The position numbers and the translations under genes were made by a program. Positions 56,260-64,000 of a DNA stretch of 64,000 nt are shown piece after piece. How positions within the stretch are numbered: position 1 is the stretch's first letter; each line of letters starts with the position of its first letter. The stretch is from the NCBI RefSeq assembly GCF_902705875.1, contig NZ_CACSIK010000001.1, positions 2,537,166 to 2,601,165 of the forward strand, given 5' to 3'. Source of the stretch: Zhongshania aliphaticivorans (GTDB lineage: Bacteria > Pseudomonadota > Gammaproteobacteria > Pseudomonadales > Spongiibacteraceae). Below the pieces are notes generated by a model, which made no database searches, had not been told where the DNA came from, and was given only the letters and a program-made list of their open reading frames with translations.

Positions 56260-56580
56260 ATGCCTGAATTCAAACACATCTCGCCGCAAGACGCTCATGC
56301 CATGATCGATGCCGGCTGCCAACTCGCCGACATTAGGGATGAACAGTCCTACGGAATGAGCCATATACCAAATGCAAATCATCTGGCCAACCATAATCTT
56401 CAGGATTTTATAGAGCATGCCGATCCCGATAAAGCGCTGATTATTTATTGCTACCATGGCAACAGTAGCCAAAGTGCAGCGCAATATTTTGTAGAAAAAG
56501 ACTTCACCGAGGTCTACAGCATGGACGGTGGCTTTGAAATGTGGCGGCAATTATTTCCGCAAAATACCTCAAACAGCTAA
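56260..56580 (+). CDS. glpE: Thiosulfate sulfurtransferase GlpE
   Basis: A 106-residue single-domain rhodanese. The active-site loop is CYHGNSS with catalytic Cys64 (Cys65 in E. coli GlpE), and DIRDEQSYGMSHIPNA plus VYSMDGGFEMWRQLFP are conserved rhodanese blocks. It transfers sulfane sulfur from thiosulfate to a thiol acceptor. The frame runs back to 56089, but the ATG at 56260 (MPEFKHI) matches the family N-terminus and has AAAAGG upstream. Confidence 0.96.
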   Translation: MPEFKHISPQDAHAMIDAGCQLADIRDEQSYGMSHIPNANHLANHNLQDFIEHADPDKALIIYCYHGNSSQSAAQYFVEKDFTEVYSMDGGFEMWRQLFPQNTSNS

Positions 56581-56700
56581 CTGCCAAAATAAACAGACTA
56601 TTCAAACTAAAAGCTTACGAGGTAGTGCAAAAAAGAGAGGTGGCAGGCGAAAAATTCAGGTATTTCTTGTCGTAAAAGACGCAAGATAAATTGCTAATTC

Positions 56701-56748
56701 TAGCTAGGTCCCCGTATAAAAGTTACCCATTATACGGGGACCTAGCTA
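56701..56748. repeat. Perfect 19-bp inverted repeat (CTAG-rich hairpin)
   Basis: TAGCTAGGTCCCCGTATAA (56701-56719) is exactly mirrored at 56730-56748, with a 10-base loop. It lies about 50 bases after the end of the TonB receptor gene. A long stable stem without a T-run is atypical for an intrinsic terminator. The terminal ACCTAGCTA recurs beyond the other end of the iron-uptake cluster at 61276-61284. Confidence 0.75.
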
Positions 56749-56796
56749 AATCAAACTTCTTTCGGCACGTCCCTGCGCCCTTTCAGGTTCAGAATC

Positions 56797-59409
56797 TTAA
56801 AAGGTAACGTTAACGCTCACCCAGAAATTCCTAGCCTTATCCTTGTTATTGAAGTCATCGTTATATTCCACTTCGTCGGCGTCAGCATCATAAATACCAT
56901 CACCGTCCAAGTCATTAAAAGTAGTGCTGTAACTAGTGAAATCTTGATTAAGCAAATTATTAATTCGCCCATTCACGGTCACAGACTCATTAATTTTAAA
57001 TGATGCACCCAAGTGAAACACTTCGTAGTCTTTATAGTACAAATGCTCGCCAGAGATTCCGACGCCACGATAGCGATCCGAGCGGGCCTCTAGGGTCAGG
57101 AATACATTGACACGGGGATCAAATTGCCAATCCAAGGTTGCGTTGGCCATATTCTCCGCAGTGTCAGTGAGAGGCTGACCTTTATCAGCGCCGCTTGTTT
57201 GCTCGCTATCGGTGTAAGTGTAGTTAGCACGCAACGCCAGTGTCGGTGAAAAGTGATAACGACCGGCAAGTTCTAAGCCTTGAATTTCTGCCTTATCAAT
57301 ATTTATCTTTTGCGCATAACTGGTGTAATCCAACTGCTCATAAGCACCTAGATTTGCACAGGGGCGAACACCGCCAGTCTGAGCACAAGATAAATTAGTA
57401 TCCCCACTGGTGATTTTATCTTTAAAGTCATTTTTAAATAACGTGATATTAAAGTTATGGCCACCTGTAGGTGCTTCCCAGTAAGCAGCAATTTCAGTAT
57501 TTACACTCGTTTCCGGCTTTAAATCTGGGTTACCCACAAACGGGCTAGTACCTTGGCCGCCAAAGCCGGTAATACCATCAAAAAGGTCGGTTGTTTTTGG
57601 TGTTTTATAACCTGTGCTTACCCCACCTTTTATTGTCCAGCTATCCGTCAGGAGGTAGACCCCATAAAGACGTGGACTAGTATTGCTACCAAACTGATTG
57701 TGATCGTCATAACGAATACCAGCTGTCACCGTTAAGGGGTCGATAAAGGTCCAGTTATCTTCTACAAACAATGAATACATGGTGAAGTCAGATAACTCAC
57801 CCGCGCCACTGTCGCCGGCCTCCATACCAAAAACACCATCTTCCAATTCACCATCAATATACTGGGTACCCACCACTAAGAGGTGGTCGCCAGCCATATC
57901 CTGAATAGGAATATCCAGTTTGGCGTCAAAGGTGTACTGACGGCTTTCCATTATCCGTTTAGGCCGTGGTAAAAATTCAGCCTCCATAATGTCTCGTCGC
58001 TCATCTTCGCTCATGCCCGCATAGGCACCCGTACCTTCAAATATTTCTAAGTGCAATAAGCGCTCGGTGGCGGTTAAAGGTAAGGTCCGGCCGTTATTTG
58101 CGGTTTCGATAAAGGCAAGAGACATCGCACTACTGCCGAAAGACCAGTCGCCATCATGGCTTATTGACCATTGATCGCGGGTAAATTCTTGCTCTTCTGC
58201 ATAACCTGCGCGCGGGCTACTTTGAAACAAGCGCTCAATGCTGTCTACCGTACCTAATGGAAAGCTGCCATCAGCCGCCGGTGTATTATCATAAATCTGC
58301 TCAGACATATCATAGTCAAATACGATAGTTTGGCGCTCATCCGGCGTCCAACTCAGTCTAAAACCAAGAGCTTTATTGGTATTGTCTACGGTTTTACCAC
58401 CGCCACCAAAGCCTAGTGTTCGTGTTTGCAGATTTCCTGCAGGATCAGTGATTGGTGAGTATTCGGGGTTGGATGCATCTTTATCATAGACACTACCGCG
58501 AACCGCTAAACCAAGAACATTGGGAATCAGTGGGCCTTGAACATTGAAATCGAGTGTTGAGTCCTCACCAAACTCATCACCTTCTTGAAAGGTACGACTA
58601 AAACCAATGGCGCCGCCCCAAACATCTGTCACTTTTTTGGTGATAATGTTGATTACACCACCCAAAGCATCTGCACCGTATAGCGTTGACGCAGGCCCGC
58701 GAATAACTTCAACTCGCTCAATCGCAGCCAATGGTGGTATGTGGTTAAACTGGTTGCCACCAAAGTTATTAGGGTAAATATCACCGTGGTTATTTTGGCG
58801 ACGACCATCAATCAGTATCAAGGTGTAGTCTGCCCCCATTCCCCGCATACTAATGGTGCCCTGCCCGGTTTTATCCGCGGTTTCACCAATATCCACACCC
58901 TCTAAGTCACGGACAACATCTAATAACGTGGTGTATGGGCGCGACGCAATTTCTTGGCTGCTAACCACAGAAATACTGGCTGGCGCATCGGTGATTTTTT
59001 GTTCAAAACCAGCGGCTGATACCACAACTTTCTGCAGGGTAACCATGTCACCTGCATCCGTTATCACATCATCTTTGGGTCCCGCCTTAAGGGTAACACT
59101 GCCATCTGCCTGAATTTGCGACTCGAGGCCGGTGCCTGCAAGCAAAATCATAAGTGCTTGAGAGACTGTGTAATCACCTTGAACACCAAAGCTACTTTTA
59201 CCACGTGTTAAATCAGCTGGTGCGCTAAGAAGGATACCTGATTGCTGAGCAAACTCGGTAAGCGCAAGCGATAGATCACCGCTTGGCACGGTATAGGTCG
59301 CCATTTCCTGACTTTGCGCCACGGTAGCTTGCTGGGCAAAGACTGGGCTGGCTGCCAAAGCCGAGACTAAAACTAATGGCATTGCACTACGGCCAATTTC
59401 AAACTTCAT
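56797..59409 (-). CDS. TonB-dependent receptor with N-terminal STN signalling domain (FecA/FepA-like)
   Basis: An 870-residue outer-membrane receptor. After a signal peptide (SALAASPVFA) comes a secretin/TonB N-terminal (STN) domain (PSGDLSLALTEFAQQSGIL and GDYTVSQALMILLAGTGL), then a TonB box region, a plug with LILIDGRRQNNHGD and IERVEVIRGPASTLYGADAL, and a 22-strand barrel ending in VSVNVTF. The STN domain contacts FecR, so this receptor should signal ligand occupancy as FecA does. Its barrel sequence is nearer catecholate receptors. A DxDGDGxxDxDxDE loop near the C-terminus looks Ca-binding. The ATG at 59409 has AGGAG upstream. Confidence 0.93.
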   Translation of the reverse strand: MKFEIGRSAMPLVLVSALAASPVFAQQATVAQSQEMATYTVPSGDLSLALTEFAQQSGILLSAPADLTRGKSSFGVQGDYTVSQALMILLAGTGLESQIQADGSVTLKAGPKDDVITDAGDMVTLQKVVVSAAGFEQKITDAPASISVVSSQEIASRPYTTLLDVVRDLEGVDIGETADKTGQGTISMRGMGADYTLILIDGRRQNNHGDIYPNNFGGNQFNHIPPLAAIERVEVIRGPASTLYGADALGGVINIITKKVTDVWGGAIGFSRTFQEGDEFGEDSTLDFNVQGPLIPNVLGLAVRGSVYDKDASNPEYSPITDPAGNLQTRTLGFGGGGKTVDNTNKALGFRLSWTPDERQTIVFDYDMSEQIYDNTPAADGSFPLGTVDSIERLFQSSPRAGYAEEQEFTRDQWSISHDGDWSFGSSAMSLAFIETANNGRTLPLTATERLLHLEIFEGTGAYAGMSEDERRDIMEAEFLPRPKRIMESRQYTFDAKLDIPIQDMAGDHLLVVGTQYIDGELEDGVFGMEAGDSGAGELSDFTMYSLFVEDNWTFIDPLTVTAGIRYDDHNQFGSNTSPRLYGVYLLTDSWTIKGGVSTGYKTPKTTDLFDGITGFGGQGTSPFVGNPDLKPETSVNTEIAAYWEAPTGGHNFNITLFKNDFKDKITSGDTNLSCAQTGGVRPCANLGAYEQLDYTSYAQKINIDKAEIQGLELAGRYHFSPTLALRANYTYTDSEQTSGADKGQPLTDTAENMANATLDWQFDPRVNVFLTLEARSDRYRGVGISGEHLYYKDYEVFHLGASFKINESVTVNGRINNLLNQDFTSYSTTFNDLDGDGIYDADADEVEYNDDFNNKDKARNFWVSVNVTF

Positions 59410-59501
59410 TAAATACACGCTCCTGTTTTGCTGTCTTATATCGATCCACTGCCTATCTATCGAATAAGACCACCAAAAAGGGAACTATTTGAGAAAATAA
59501 A

Positions 59502-59516
59502 TGATAATTATTATTA
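59502..59516. promoter_or_regulatory. Fur-box-like site before the TonB receptor
   Basis: TGATAATTATTATTA matches the 7-1-7 Fur inverted repeat (TGATAAT-n-ATTATCA) in 14 of 15 positions. It sits 92 bases upstream of the receptor start and just after the fecR stop, consistent with iron-repressed transcription of the receptor. Confidence 0.72.
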
Positions 59517-59522
59517 CTTAGA

Positions 59523-60473
59523 TTATGCGTGAACTCTAATCCACCACGGTAAGCGCTTGTCTACCACCACCCCCAAACTCGCCGCAAGCATATCAAGTGC
59601 AATATTGGTGTCATCCAATGGAAAGACACCCATGACTCGTATATCAGCCACGTCAGGGTCAACATGTATATAACCAAGCCGATACCGCTCTAAGCGTAGT
59701 AAAAGCTCCCCCAAAGGCATCTCTTGGGCTAGCAATACGTGATTAACCCAGGATTGTCGCGCAGGGTCGGCAGCTTGTAATACTCCCCAGTGCCCCTTAG
59801 AAAATCTAATTTGTTTACCTGCCGAAATCACCCGAGGACTGTCCCATCTTGTGTCAATCTCTACCCTACCTTCATAAACAGCAAGCACACTTTGATCACC
59901 TTCCTCGGCAACAGAAAACCGAGTACCCAAGGCTTTTAGGTTTCCATTCTGGGTTTCTACAATCAAAGGACGGGCTAAATCATCAACGGCGGTATCAATA
60001 AAAATATCACCTTCCTGCAAATGAATTGAACGCCTATATGTCGTGAAAGTGGTATCCATGTGGCTAGCCGTATTCAGCCACACCTTACTGCCATCACTTA
60101 ACTTAAGCTCCTTTATCTCTCCCCTATCACTCACATAGTCTGCATCTGGAACACGCTGCGACTCCGTCACGCTCAGCCACGATCCAACACCAAGCCCAGC
60201 AAAGAGCAAAAGGCTTTTTAAGGTACTTCGCTTTGTTAGGCGGCGTTGCTGTAAGCGACTCAGGCTATCACTCACCACCTCGAAATTGCTGTCATCACCC
60301 TCGCGAATACGCTCAAACCTGCGGGATACCGAAGAAATATGCTCCCACGCCTCTTTATGGCTAGGATTAGCGTCAAGCCAGTATTGCCACTGTTCTCTGG
60401 ATTTTAGGGTGACGCTGTCATCGGCTAGTACGGCGTACCAATCAGCGGCCTCTTTTAGCGTTGCTTTATTCAT
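59523..60473 (-). CDS. FecR-family anti-sigma factor / signal transducer
   Basis: A 316-residue inner-membrane regulator. The N-terminal cytoplasmic domain has EAADWYAVL and EQWQYWLDANPSHKEAW, the FecR/DUF4880 block that holds the sigma factor. A single membrane helix (LKSLLLFAGLGVGSWLSV) follows, then the periplasmic FecR domain (RGEIKELKLSDGSKVWLNTA, FIDTAVDDLARPLIVET and VYEGRVEI). The C-terminus contains an STN-like segment, which meets the receptor STN domain. The ATG at 60473 has AGGG upstream; a second ATG at 60494 lacks one. It lies 27 bases after the sigma factor gene. Confidence 0.94.
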   Translation of the reverse strand: MNKATLKEAADWYAVLADDSVTLKSREQWQYWLDANPSHKEAWEHISSVSRRFERIREGDDSNFEVVSDSLSRLQQRRLTKRSTLKSLLLFAGLGVGSWLSVTESQRVPDADYVSDRGEIKELKLSDGSKVWLNTASHMDTTFTTYRRSIHLQEGDIFIDTAVDDLARPLIVETQNGNLKALGTRFSVAEEGDQSVLAVYEGRVEIDTRWDSPRVISAGKQIRFSKGHWGVLQAADPARQSWVNHVLLAQEMPLGELLLRLERYRLGYIHVDPDVADIRVMGVFPLDDTNIALDMLAASLGVVVDKRLPWWIRVHA

Positions 60474-60500
60474 ATCTGCCCTGCAAAACAACATAACTAG

Positions 60501-61034
60501 TTATTCGCCAATAACACCTGACGAATTGAGCTCTAATAAGGCACACTCATACATTGCTCTGGCCATGTATTTCTTAACCATGCGCTCAGACACACCAAGG
60601 CGAAGGGCAATCTCACGATATTTCAAGCCGTCTAATTGCGCCAAAATAAACGCTCTAGCAACCTTTACAGGTAGGCTACCTAGCATCCGATCTACTTCGA
60701 ATAGGGTCTCTAGTACCATCATCGAGCGCTCGGGGGATGGCGCCGAAAGGTCTGGTTTTGCCGCAATGGCGGCCAACCATGCTTGTTCAACATCTCGCCG
60801 GCGCCAAAGATCAACACACAAACCCTTAGCAACCGTAGTGAGATATGCCCTAGCACCACCAAAATTATCAAACTCTCTGGGACGTAGTAATAGGCGTGCA
60901 AACGCATCCTGCGCGAGATCAGCTGCATCTTCAGAGCAACCTAAGCGACGCTTCAATAGATTAAATAGCCAACCATGATGATTGCTATACAGTGTATGGA
61001 GCTGCTCGCTATGAGCAGAGCTAGATGCGGGCAT
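60501..61034 (-). CDS. FecI-like ECF sigma factor
   Basis: A 177-residue ECF sigma factor. Region 2 is GWLFNLLKRRLGCSEDAADL with AQDAFARLLLR, and region 4 is YREIALRLGVSERMVKKYMA. It directs RNA polymerase to the adjacent receptor promoter once FecR is triggered by the loaded receptor. The ATG at 61034 has GGGAAG upstream; an ATG at 61046 lacks a ribosome binding site. A Fur-box-like site lies about 50 bases upstream. Confidence 0.94.
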   Translation of the reverse strand: MPASSSAHSEQLHTLYSNHHGWLFNLLKRRLGCSEDAADLAQDAFARLLLRPREFDNFGGARAYLTTVAKGLCVDLWRRRDVEQAWLAAIAAKPDLSAPSPERSMMVLETLFEVDRMLGSLPVKVARAFILAQLDGLKYREIALRLGVSERMVKKYMARAMYECALLELNSSGVIGE

Positions 61035-61046
61035 TACGCTTCCCAT

Positions 61047-61389
61047 GCCAAAGCGTGAAATTAGTTAACACACAATGCGTGCGATAATATAAATCATTCT
61101 CATTATAGTTATCATACAAAGGGATGCGCAAGTGCAGATTAACGCTCTGGGTATAATTTACTTGGCTTACTTGATTGGCTGCTGAAAATCTCTGATGTCC
61201 ATGTAAGCTAGCTAGGCTATTGAATAAAATCTAAATCAACTTATGATCAAGAGAGTAAAAAGCATGAAGCTAGCTACCTAGCTACATTGCCTTCATTACG
61301 GCAGAGATAATTCTTAAAACCGAGTCCACGGACCATTTAATAACGCTGAGGGCCTTCAGATCAAACATTTATGGGTAGGCATTTTTTGC
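61047..61389. other. Intergenic region with Fur-like site and CTAG-rich repeats
   Basis: About 340 non-coding bases between the sigma factor gene and the DUF2238 gene. It includes the Fur-like site at 61083, AAGCTAGCTAGG at 61205-61216 and AAGCTAGCTACCTAGCTAC at 61267-61285. The last two share AAGCTAGCTA and are unusually rich in CTAG. The right end (from 61318) is in frame with the DUF2238 protein and may be coding. Confidence 0.5.
61083..61101. promoter_or_regulatory. Fur-box-like site before the sigma factor gene
   Basis: GATAATATAAATCATTCTC agrees with the 19-base Fur consensus in 15 positions. It lies about 50 bases upstream of the sigma factor start on the minus strand, so iron sufficiency would silence the sigma/anti-sigma pair. 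Confidence 0.65.
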
Positions 61390-61959
61390 GTGGTTTTAAT
61401 TTGGTCAGGTATCAACCCTAAAGACCCATTTACATGGTTTCTTGAGGTCATTCCTGCACTAATTGGCGGAACGCTATTAGCGGTCACCTATCATTCATTT
61501 AGGCTAACACCTCTACTCTATTCCCTTATTCTTCTGCACTGCCTTGTATTGATGGTTGGCGGGCATTATACCTACGCGGAAGTACCGCTATTTGATGGGC
61601 TATTCGGCTCAGAAAGAAATAACTACGATAAGCTTGGCCATTTCTTTCAAGGTTTTGTACCAGCTATTCTGGCTAAGGAAATATTAATACGCAAAGCCAT
61701 TGTTAATGGCGCCGCTTGGCGCAATATTATTATTGTCTCAATCTGTTTAGCATTCAGTGCATTCTATGAACTTATTGAATGGTGGGTAGCCCTTGCCAGT
61801 GGCGAAGATGCGGAAGCCTTTTTAGGAACACAGGGCTATGTTTGGGACACGCAATCGGATATGGGCTTAGCTTTATTGGGTGCCATCAGCGCCTTACTGC
61901 TTCTCTCTGCTCTCCACAGTAAGCAACTAAAAAAGCACGGAATACACGATAAGGCGTAA
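61390..61959 (+). CDS. DUF2238 (YjdF-like) membrane protein
   Basis: A protein of at least 189 residues and about six membrane helices. NNYDKLGHFFQGFVPAILAK and FSAFYELIEWWVALASGEDA are the DUF2238 signatures. The function is unknown. The first ATG-type start in frame is GTG at 61390, yet the frame continues upstream to 61318 and encodes LQIKHLWVGIFCVV, which looks like the usual N-terminus of the family. No ATG, GTG or TTG is in frame there; a GAGGG at 61348-61352 lies 7 bases before an ATC. The true start is therefore uncertain. Confidence 0.82.
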   Translation: MVLIWSGINPKDPFTWFLEVIPALIGGTLLAVTYHSFRLTPLLYSLILLHCLVLMVGGHYTYAEVPLFDGLFGSERNNYDKLGHFFQGFVPAILAKEILIRKAIVNGAAWRNIIIVSICLAFSAFYELIEWWVALASGEDAEAFLGTQGYVWDTQSDMGLALLGAISALLLLSALHSKQLKKHGIHDKA

Positions 61960-61998
61960 GGGCTTATCTGCGCAGCATTAACACCTAGCCCTTAACGC
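61954..61998. terminator. Hairpin between convergent DUF2238 and sppA genes
   Basis: GCGTAAGGGCT (61954-61964) pairs with AGCCCTTAACGC (61987-61998) with one bulged base, and the loop contains a small CTGCGCAG sub-stem. It overlaps the DUF2238 stop codon. No T-run follows, so efficiency as a terminator is unclear. Confidence 0.45.
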
Positions 61999-62072
61999 GC
62001 CAATGACAATTAAACGAGGGGCTCAAATTTAACCTTAGCCCCATACGCTATATCAATCCATCTACGCTGATA

Positions 62073-63893
62073 TTACGGTGCCACACACATGACACAATAA
62101 GCGTATACACCACGACTGTCTTTCAACTTCAGCATATCGTCCCAGGCCGGCAATACACTATTTAAAACAGATAGCAGCGGAGACGATGTGCTTAGTGCCG
62201 ATTTCACTAAACCCGAGCCCAACATCATACGCATCAGCTCTTCTTGTGGGCTAAGTGGTAAAGCCAACAACCGTGTATTTACTGCCTCTAAGCCGACTAA
62301 GTTAGCCGCAGAATTCACCGCTTGCTGCAAGCCACCCAGCTTATCTACCAAACCTAACTGCTGCGCATCCATTCCGCTCCAAACACGCCCTTCGGCTATG
62401 GGTTCTACTTGCTCAACCAACTTCTTTCTACCGTTGGCAACAATATTAATAAACCGTCGGTAGCCGTACTCCACACCAGATTGAATCGCGCTCGCTAACA
62501 CGGGATCTAAAGGTAAATCAGGACGCAGCTTACCTGCAATCGCTGTTGTACCCACCCCATCAGTGCTGACTCCCAAGCCTTGCAACATATTGTCTACTGT
62601 TGGAAAGGCGCCAAAGATGCCAATTGACCCTGTCAAAGTTGCCGGTGTCGCCCATATTTCATCTGCACCCGCAGCAATCCAATACCCACCGGATGCGGCC
62701 ATACTACCCATAGATACCACCAAGGGTTTGCCGTCTTCTTGTAGCTTTTGTAGCTCAGCGCGAATAACCTCAGAGGCAAACGCCGAACCACCGCCACTAT
62801 CAATACGCAAAACGACGGCCTTAATATTGTCGTCATGACGTGCCTGCCGAATTAATTTTGCCAAACTGTCACCGCCAATCGTGCCAGCGGGCTGCTCTCC
62901 GTCAACAATATTACCACTCGCAACAATAATACCGACGGCATCTTTCTCTTCAATAATGAGAGGCTGATTTAGCATTAAATAATCACGATAGTGACTTTGC
63001 TTAAAGCTCCCGTTGCCATTGTTACCCACACGCTCAATTAACATTTCACGCAACATTGGTTTACTGACAATACCATCTACCAAGCCGTAATCTAGGGCTG
63101 CTTGGGCGGCATCGCCTGCCACCTCGGTCATTACCTGGTCTATATGATTTGTGTAATGATCAAATTGACTTACTGTGATGCTGCGGCGCTCGACCACCGT
63201 ATCGCGGTACAGGCTCCAGAGTTGTTCCAACCACGCCCTATTCGCTTCTTTGGCCGCATCAGACATATTATTGCGAAGCAAAGGCTCTACCGCAGACTTA
63301 AAATTACCCACTTTAAAAACATGGAAGCGTATATTTAATTTATCGATGGCTTCGCTAAAATAATTACGAATAACGGCAAAACCTTCAATACCGACCCCAC
63401 CCATATTATGGACAAAAATTTGATCTGCAAAACTCGCCAGTAAATACTGATCTTGATTGTAGTGACTAGCACTAGCCACCACGGTTTTACCGCTTTCACG
63501 AAATAACTTGATCGCCGCAGATAATTCCAGCGTCTTACTCATTCCAATATGATCAAGCTCATCCAGCTGGAGCAATAAAACTTCTATTCGTGGGTCATCC
63601 GCCGCAAGCTCAACGGCCTCAATTAAATCGACTAGTCGAGTCTCACTAGCAACCCCTTGATCACGAAGCTGAGTGAATGCATCTACGGCTGATAATTCAT
63701 CCACTACAACCCCTTTCGGGGCAAGGACTAATACCGCGCCATCCGGAACTGAAATTTCCTGTACCGAATAAAAAAAGGTCATACCAAGTGAAACGACAAT
63801 CACCAAAAAAAGAATATTCAATGTCCAGCGTCTAGTAGCATCTATAAAGCCACCAAGCCGTGAAAAAAATCCGCGCTTTTTTTGCTCACTCAT
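62073..63893 (-). CDS. sppA: Signal peptide peptidase SppA (67K type)
   Basis: A 606-residue membrane serine protease that degrades cleaved signal peptides. One N-terminal helix (LNILFLVIVVSLGMTFFYSV) anchors it. The Lys/Ser dyad is Lys199 in VGNFKSAVEP and Ser401 in MGSMAASGGYW, matching Lys209 and Ser409 of E. coli. Two tandem S49 domains are present as in the long form. The ATG overlaps the stop of the upstream gene (ATGA), so they are co-transcribed. It is convergent with the DUF2238 gene. Confidence 0.96.
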   Translation of the reverse strand: MSEQKKRGFFSRLGGFIDATRRWTLNILFLVIVVSLGMTFFYSVQEISVPDGAVLVLAPKGVVVDELSAVDAFTQLRDQGVASETRLVDLIEAVELAADDPRIEVLLLQLDELDHIGMSKTLELSAAIKLFRESGKTVVASASHYNQDQYLLASFADQIFVHNMGGVGIEGFAVIRNYFSEAIDKLNIRFHVFKVGNFKSAVEPLLRNNMSDAAKEANRAWLEQLWSLYRDTVVERRSITVSQFDHYTNHIDQVMTEVAGDAAQAALDYGLVDGIVSKPMLREMLIERVGNNGNGSFKQSHYRDYLMLNQPLIIEEKDAVGIIVASGNIVDGEQPAGTIGGDSLAKLIRQARHDDNIKAVVLRIDSGGGSAFASEVIRAELQKLQEDGKPLVVSMGSMAASGGYWIAAGADEIWATPATLTGSIGIFGAFPTVDNMLQGLGVSTDGVGTTAIAGKLRPDLPLDPVLASAIQSGVEYGYRRFINIVANGRKKLVEQVEPIAEGRVWSGMDAQQLGLVDKLGGLQQAVNSAANLVGLEAVNTRLLALPLSPQEELMRMMLGSGLVKSALSTSSPLLSVLNSVLPAWDDMLKLKDSRGVYAYCVMCVAP

Positions 63894-64000
63894 ACCGTCG
63901 CATTCCTCTGCTCTGTCTTTTCACGCCACGCACCTGCCTGCCAGCGAATAAATACTGTAGAGCTACAAAACAGCAACACAACCATGGCTAATTCAACGTA
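63890..64000 (-). CDS. C-terminal end of a membrane protein (cut by window edge)
   Basis: Only the last 36 codons are present. They encode one hydrophobic helix (ELAMVVLLFCSSTVFIRW) and a basic tail (GAWREKTEQRNATV). The stop overlaps the sppA start. I do not recognise the family from this fragment. Confidence 0.65.
   Translation of the reverse strand, partial: YVELAMVVLLFCSSTVFIRWQAGAWREKTEQRNATV

Noticed and set aside
1..64000. CRISPR arrays, tRNA or rRNA genes, integrases or transposases
   Set aside because: No regularly spaced repeats, tRNA-like cloverleafs or mobile-element genes were recognised on reading; a tRNAscan or Rfam search would be needed to exclude small RNAs.

Overview
The window looks like chromosomal DNA of an aerobic Gram-negative gammaproteobacterium with a lipid- or hydrocarbon-oriented metabolism. 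The evidence is the gene set: FecIRA-type iron uptake with Fur-box-like sites, a wax ester synthase/DGAT, type III glutamine synthetase, DeaD, RecQ, SppA, GlpE, a split PqiA/LetA plus MCE tunnel protein, RND efflux, and an AlkS/MalT-like regulator. A marine oligotroph of the Spongiibacteraceae/Cellvibrionales kind would fit, but that is inference. There is no rRNA, tRNA, CRISPR array, phage gene or transposase that I can see.

Bases 1-17.6 kb form one catabolic and envelope-transport region around a large ATP-binding LuxR (LAL) regulator (10734-13517, minus). Downstream on the minus strand are a ferritin-like di-iron protein of the 'metal-dependent hydrolase' family, a [2Fe-2S] ferredoxin, an MMPL/RND transporter, a Tat-exported DUF1329 protein, a YCF48-like BNR-repeat protein, a DUF1302 outer-membrane protein, a second Tat-exported DUF1329 protein and an acyl-CoA dehydrogenase cut by the window edge. 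Divergently on the plus strand lie a styrene-oxide-isomerase-like membrane protein, an aldehyde dehydrogenase and an acyl-CoA ligase, closed by a terminator. Read together, this suggests uptake or export of a hydrophobic compound, oxygenation by a di-iron enzyme, epoxide-to-aldehyde isomerisation, oxidation to the acid, CoA activation and beta-oxidation. This is the best candidate for an undescribed pathway here.

Bases 17.9-20.2 kb hold a compact signalling module: a BLUF-fold protein lacking the photoactive tyrosine, a small Ras-like GTPase with non-canonical G motifs, and two Roadblock/LC7 proteins, ending in a strong terminator. Next come type III glutamine synthetase (minus), two FAD-dependent oxidoreductases, a small outer-membrane protein, DUF2058 with RecQ, and a minus-strand block (NAD(P)-binding protein, sirtuin CobB, cold-shock-like/TM2 protein, and a GNAT gene broken by one in-frame TGA).

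Bases 32-46 kb carry lipid-related functions: a LysR regulator divergent from a sterol-desaturase/fatty-acid-hydroxylase protein, a lipoprotein alpha/beta hydrolase, a PhoD-like phosphatase, WS/DGAT next to a HAD-PlsC fusion with a divergent LysR gene, DeaD, a thioesterase, a hemolysin-III family protein and a MaoC-like dehydratase. Bases 46-56.6 kb are envelope genes: cardiolipin synthase, two PqiA/LetA half-proteins, a six-domain MCE protein, an RND adaptor and permease behind a palindromic operator-like site, undecaprenol/diacylglycerol kinase and GlpE. Bases 56.7-61.1 kb are a FecI-FecR-FecA-type iron uptake unit with two Fur-box-like sites. The window ends with a DUF2238 membrane protein, SppA and a partial membrane protein.

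Start sites were chosen by reading Shine-Dalgarno spacing and family N-termini. Several genes appear to use GTG or TTG.
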